Of a stretch of DNA of 15,430 bases, positions 13,744 to 15,430 are shown piece by piece. Each line of letters begins with the position of its first letter. Position 1 is the first letter of the stretch. Both the position numbers and the translations under genes were made by a program. A model generated the notes under the pieces. It had not been told where the DNA came from and searched no databases. It saw only the letters and a list, made by a program, of their open reading frames with translations. Origin of the DNA: Candidatus Anderseniibacteriota bacterium (GTDB lineage Bacteria; Patescibacteriota; Andersenbacteria; UBA10190); contig QIFI01000082.1 in the NCBI GenBank assembly GCA_003229735.1, positions 1 through 15,430 of the forward strand, in the 5' to 3' direction.

Positions 13744-13775
13744 ACCCGTCCTAGCTTGCTACGGCGGGTCTTTTT
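13744..13775. terminator. bidirectional terminator downstream of NYN2
   Basis: ACCCGTCCTAGC (13744-13755), loop TT, GCTACGGCGGGT (13758-13769): 11 of 12 positions pair, including one G.T. CTTTTT follows on the plus strand; on the minus strand the tail is GGTTTTAG, weaker. It begins 14 nt after the NYN2 stop. An overlapping hairpin, GGTGGT (13729-13734) with ACCACC (13741-13746), excludes the terminator fold. Confidence 0.6.
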
Positions 13776-13782
13776 GTGCTTA

Positions 13783-14328
13783 CTACTTAGTAGTTGCTTC
13801 AGGTAAAAACCGCTCTACTTCATCTTTTTTTAATAGCGTAATTTCCGAGGCATATCGAATAATACCCATTGATGGTCTGTTATTAAAGCCCACATATTCA
13901 ACCTTTTTTCCAGCCTCTTTTACTGATTTGACTGCCGGTATTAAATCGTTATCTGAACTTACTAAAATAGCTTTATCAAATTCATTCATGTATGCACCAC
14001 GAACCATGTCTACGGCCATATGAACATCTACACCCTTTTCGTGATATACGCCATCATTTTTCTGTAAGTGGCCGTACTCTATTCTCCAACTACATTTATG
14101 CAGCCAGGCAAATAGGCGTTGTTGATTTGCTCTCATGTCCTGGCTCTTTTTTGATTTGTCGGCTCTTACAACACCAACATAATATGTAGACGAAGCAATT
14201 TTATTTTTCTTGGCTAGAAACTTGGCCAATCCTGAATAATTATATTTAAGGCGCGGTTTAATATCCATGTCTTTAATATAGTTATAAAAATTACTGCCAT
14301 CTACGAGAATAATAACTTTATCTGCCAT
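13783..14328 (-). CDS. NYN-domain (LabA/DUF88-like) putative ribonuclease, NYN2
   Basis: 181 aa from MADKVIILVDGSNFYNYIKD. I use the ATG at 14328 rather than the longer frame (14400), because the extra 24 residues are not conserved-looking and the NYN strand begins right after MADK. Seen: LVDGSNFY (D10), KGVDVHMAVDMV (D101), SSDNDLIPAV (D126, D128), the four-acid metal site of NYN/PIN-like RNases. VEYVGFNN and a short basic/acidic tail follow. It is longer than NYN1 and belongs to a different branch (DGSNF versus DSQNL). TAAAAT lies 8 nt before the ATG, so the mRNA may be leaderless. It lies downstream of tRNA-Trp on the same strand and has its own terminator. Role beyond RNA processing is unknown. 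Confidence 0.87.
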   Translation of the reverse strand: MADKVIILVDGSNFYNYIKDMDIKPRLKYNYSGLAKFLAKKNKIASSTYYVGVVRADKSKKSQDMRANQQRLFAWLHKCSWRIEYGHLQKNDGVYHEKGVDVHMAVDMVRGAYMNEFDKAILVSSDNDLIPAVKSVKEAGKKVEYVGFNNRPSMGIIRYASEITLLKKDEVERFLPEATTK

Positions 14329-14336
14329 ATATATGT

Positions 14337-14366
14337 ATTTTATCTTTTTACTACAACGGTTTGCAA
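14337..14366 (-). promoter_or_regulatory. promoter of NYN2
   Basis: Minus strand: TTGCAA (14361-14366), 18-nt spacer, TAAAAT (14337-14342). The start codon follows 8 nt after the -10, which places the transcription start at or beside ATG. This also argues against the longer frame starting at 14400. Confidence 0.45.
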
Positions 14367-14463
14367 TATAACTTTTAATTTCGGTGTCGTAGAAATACAA
14401 CTAATTAGTTGCGCAAAAAGTATGTATCCAAAGCACTCTCTTAAATTCATTTCTTTTCCGAGT

Positions 14464-14539
14464 TGGCAGGGGTGGTAGGATTCGAACCCACACTAACGGT
14501 TTTGGAGACCGTTGTGCTAACCATTGACACTACACCCCC
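14464..14539 (-). tRNA. tRNA-Trp (anticodon CCA)
   Basis: 76 nt on the minus strand. Acceptor GGGGGTG pairs with CACCCCT (first pair G.U), D stem GTGT/GCAC, anticodon stem ACGGT/ACCGT with loop CTCCAAA giving anticodon CCA, T arm GTGGG-TTCGAAT-CCTAC, discriminator G, and CCA encoded at the 3' end. It reads UGG as Trp. CCA being encoded is notable, since many bacteria add it after transcription. UGA is a normal stop here, in line with a CCA rather than UCA anticodon. Confidence 0.95.
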
Positions 14540-14625
14540 GTAGGGCGGAGTGTAGCGCTATTTGATATATATGGCTACTGCCCCTTTCCCTGGCAGGGAT
14601 GAGGGCCGATAGGGCTTCTTACCCC

Positions 14626-14664
14626 CTCCCCTCACCCAGCCCTCTCCCCTGGAGGGGAGAGGGG
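14626..14664. repeat. C-rich palindromic intergenic repeat, copy 2
   Basis: CCCTCTCCCC (14640-14649), loop TGGA, GGGGAGAGGG (14654-14663), preceded by CCCCTCACCC. It matches the reverse complement of 5244-5280. A smaller hairpin TCCCTGGCAGGGA lies just before it near 14587-14599. Confidence 0.75.
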
Positions 14665-14677
14665 TTATAAACACTTT

Positions 14678-14707
14678 CTGACGATGGGTTTGATAATGAT
14701 GTATTAT
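14678..14707 (+). promoter_or_regulatory. promoter of the kinase gene, probably leaderless
   Basis: CTGACG (14678-14683), 18-nt spacer, TATTAT (14702-14707). The ATG at 14715 follows 7 nt later. Confidence 0.45.
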
Positions 14708-14714
14708 TTAGGGA

Positions 14715-15430
14715 ATGATTACTTTGTTTGGATTGGCCGGGTTGGTGATAGGTATTTGCTCTATTTTAGTGGCAGTTATTATGCTGGCGCGGCGGCAGGC
14801 GATGAACAGATTGTGGGGGATTTTCAGTTTGTCAGTGGCGGTGTGGGGTTTTGGCGCTTTTGGGGTAGGGACTACGGTGAATGCTGATATTGCCTTGGCT
14901 TTTTGGCAGATGATCACGGTGAGTGTTATTTGGATCCCTGTTTTGTTTGCTCAAGTTGTTCATCATCACATAGAATCGAGGAAACAGTGGTTTATCAGAT
15001 CTATTTATGGATTGGGCGGGTTGTTTACAATCCTAATGTTTATTGAGGGCTGGTTTATCGGGGGGGTGCGCTGGGCGTTTGGGCGGTATTATTACGTTTC
15101 AACCGGGCCACTATTTATATTGATATTGATATTTTATTTTGGGCTGGTTTTATTTACAATCGGGCGTTTAGGAATTGCGTATAAGAAATTTCATGGACTT
15201 AGACAGGCCCGCACTCGCTATTTTATGCTGGCGGCATTAATTGGGTTTGCCGGAAGCAGTTTTACATTTCCACCCAGTTATGGAATTGATATTTTTGATC
15301 CGGCACTGCTGAATCTGGCAGTGGCAGTGGGGATAGTAGTGATGACGTACGCGCTGATTCGGGCCAGATTAATGGATATTAAGTATATTTTTCGCTCGGG
15401 GTTATTTTATGGTTCTATGGCGGCATTAAT
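14715..15430 (+). CDS. N-terminal membrane region of a probable sensor histidine kinase, partial
   Basis: 238 codons are present and the frame is open to the window edge. It starts MITLFGLAGLVIGICSILV at the first ATG after an in-frame TAG (14709-14711). Six or seven hydrophobic segments follow: about residues 2-20, RLWGIFSLSVAVWGFGAFG, FWQMITVSVIWIPVLFAQVV, SIYGLGGLFTILMFIEGWF, GPLFILILIFYFGLVLF, RYFMLAALIGFAGSSF and LLNLAVAVGIVVMTYALI, ending in RARLMDIKYIFRSG. This layout, with W in the second segment and the YAxxRxRLMDI end, matches the 7TM sensor region of bacterial histidine kinases. The catalytic HisKA/HATPase part would be beyond the window, so kinase activity is inferred. Other 7TM-linked outputs (GGDEF, phosphatase) are possible. 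Confidence 0.75.
   Translation, partial: MITLFGLAGLVIGICSILVAVIMLARRQAMNRLWGIFSLSVAVWGFGAFGVGTTVNADIALAFWQMITVSVIWIPVLFAQVVHHHIESRKQWFIRSIYGLGGLFTILMFIEGWFIGGVRWAFGRYYYVSTGPLFILILIFYFGLVLFTIGRLGIAYKKFHGLRQARTRYFMLAALIGFAGSSFTFPPSYGIDIFDPALLNLAVAVGIVVMTYALIRARLMDIKYIFRSGLFYGSMAAL

Noticed and set aside
14329..14400. N-terminal extension of NYN2
   Set aside because: A promoter (14337-14366) lies inside it and the NYN fold starts at MADK.
14684..14887. 67-aa frame starting MGLIMMYYLG
   Set aside because: Out-of-frame shadow of the kinase gene, which is open from 14715 to the window edge with clear membrane segments.
1..15430. UGA recoding, as in Gracilibacteria or Absconditabacteria
   Set aside because: TGA ends the GT2, flippase-fusion and NUDIX genes at sensible places, and no gene needs in-frame TGA.

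Overview
The window reads as a contig fragment from an uncultivated bacterium, most likely Candidate Phyla Radiation (Patescibacteria, Parcubacteria-like). The basis is the gene content: a FemA/FemB transferase, a large surface-polysaccharide block, small NYN-domain proteins, tiny orphan genes, and many start codons without a Shine-Dalgarno (SD) sequence. This assignment is inference from gene style; there is no rRNA or ribosomal protein gene to confirm it. TGA ends several genes (the GT2 gene, the flippase fusion, the NUDIX gene), so UGA is a normal stop.

Layout. 1-1316 (+): the C-terminal end of a DegT/DnrJ/EryC1/StrS sugar aminotransferase, then a complete FemA/FemB-type transferase. 1317-1751: non-coding, with a sigma70-like promoter and hairpin terminators that could make a short RNA. 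1752-2285: a small SD-led membrane protein gene (-) and a second short promoter-terminator unit (+). 2277-11270 (-): NYN nuclease-like gene, O-antigen ligase/polymerase-like membrane protein, GT2 glycosyltransferase, an independent 130-aa Cys-containing orphan with its own promoter and terminator, a membrane-anchored Cys-rich protein with a Calx-beta-like C-terminus, a GT4 glycosyltransferase, and an 869-aa fusion of a Wzx-type flippase with a glycosyltransferase. 11418-11591 (+): a 57-aa SD-led gene. 11654-12997: an insertion sequence with 15-bp perfect inverted repeats and a DDE transposase. 13192-14539 (-): NUDIX hydrolase, second NYN protein, tRNA-Trp. 14715-end (+): N-terminal membrane region of a probable sensor histidine kinase, cut by the window edge.

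The genes for surface glycans fit one pathway. The aminotransferase would make an amino sugar nucleotide. The GT2, GT4 and fused transferases would build a lipid-linked oligosaccharide. The flippase half would export it, the ligase-like protein would polymerise it or attach it, and FemAB would modify the cell wall. Two ATGA overlaps (flippase fusion to GT4, GT2 to ligase) show translational coupling in two sub-operons.

Two modes of translation start can be seen. Short orphan genes (63, 130 and 57 aa) have a strong SD and a 5' leader. NYN1, GT2, NUDIX, NYN2 and the kinase have a -10-like box only 6-8 nt before the start codon, which suggests leaderless mRNAs. I found no CRISPR array, no recognisable defence operon, and no clearly new multi-gene system. 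The most notable items are the flippase-glycosyltransferase fusion, the Cys-rich/Calx-beta exported protein, the short promoter-terminator units and the palindromic repeat inside the ligase gene.
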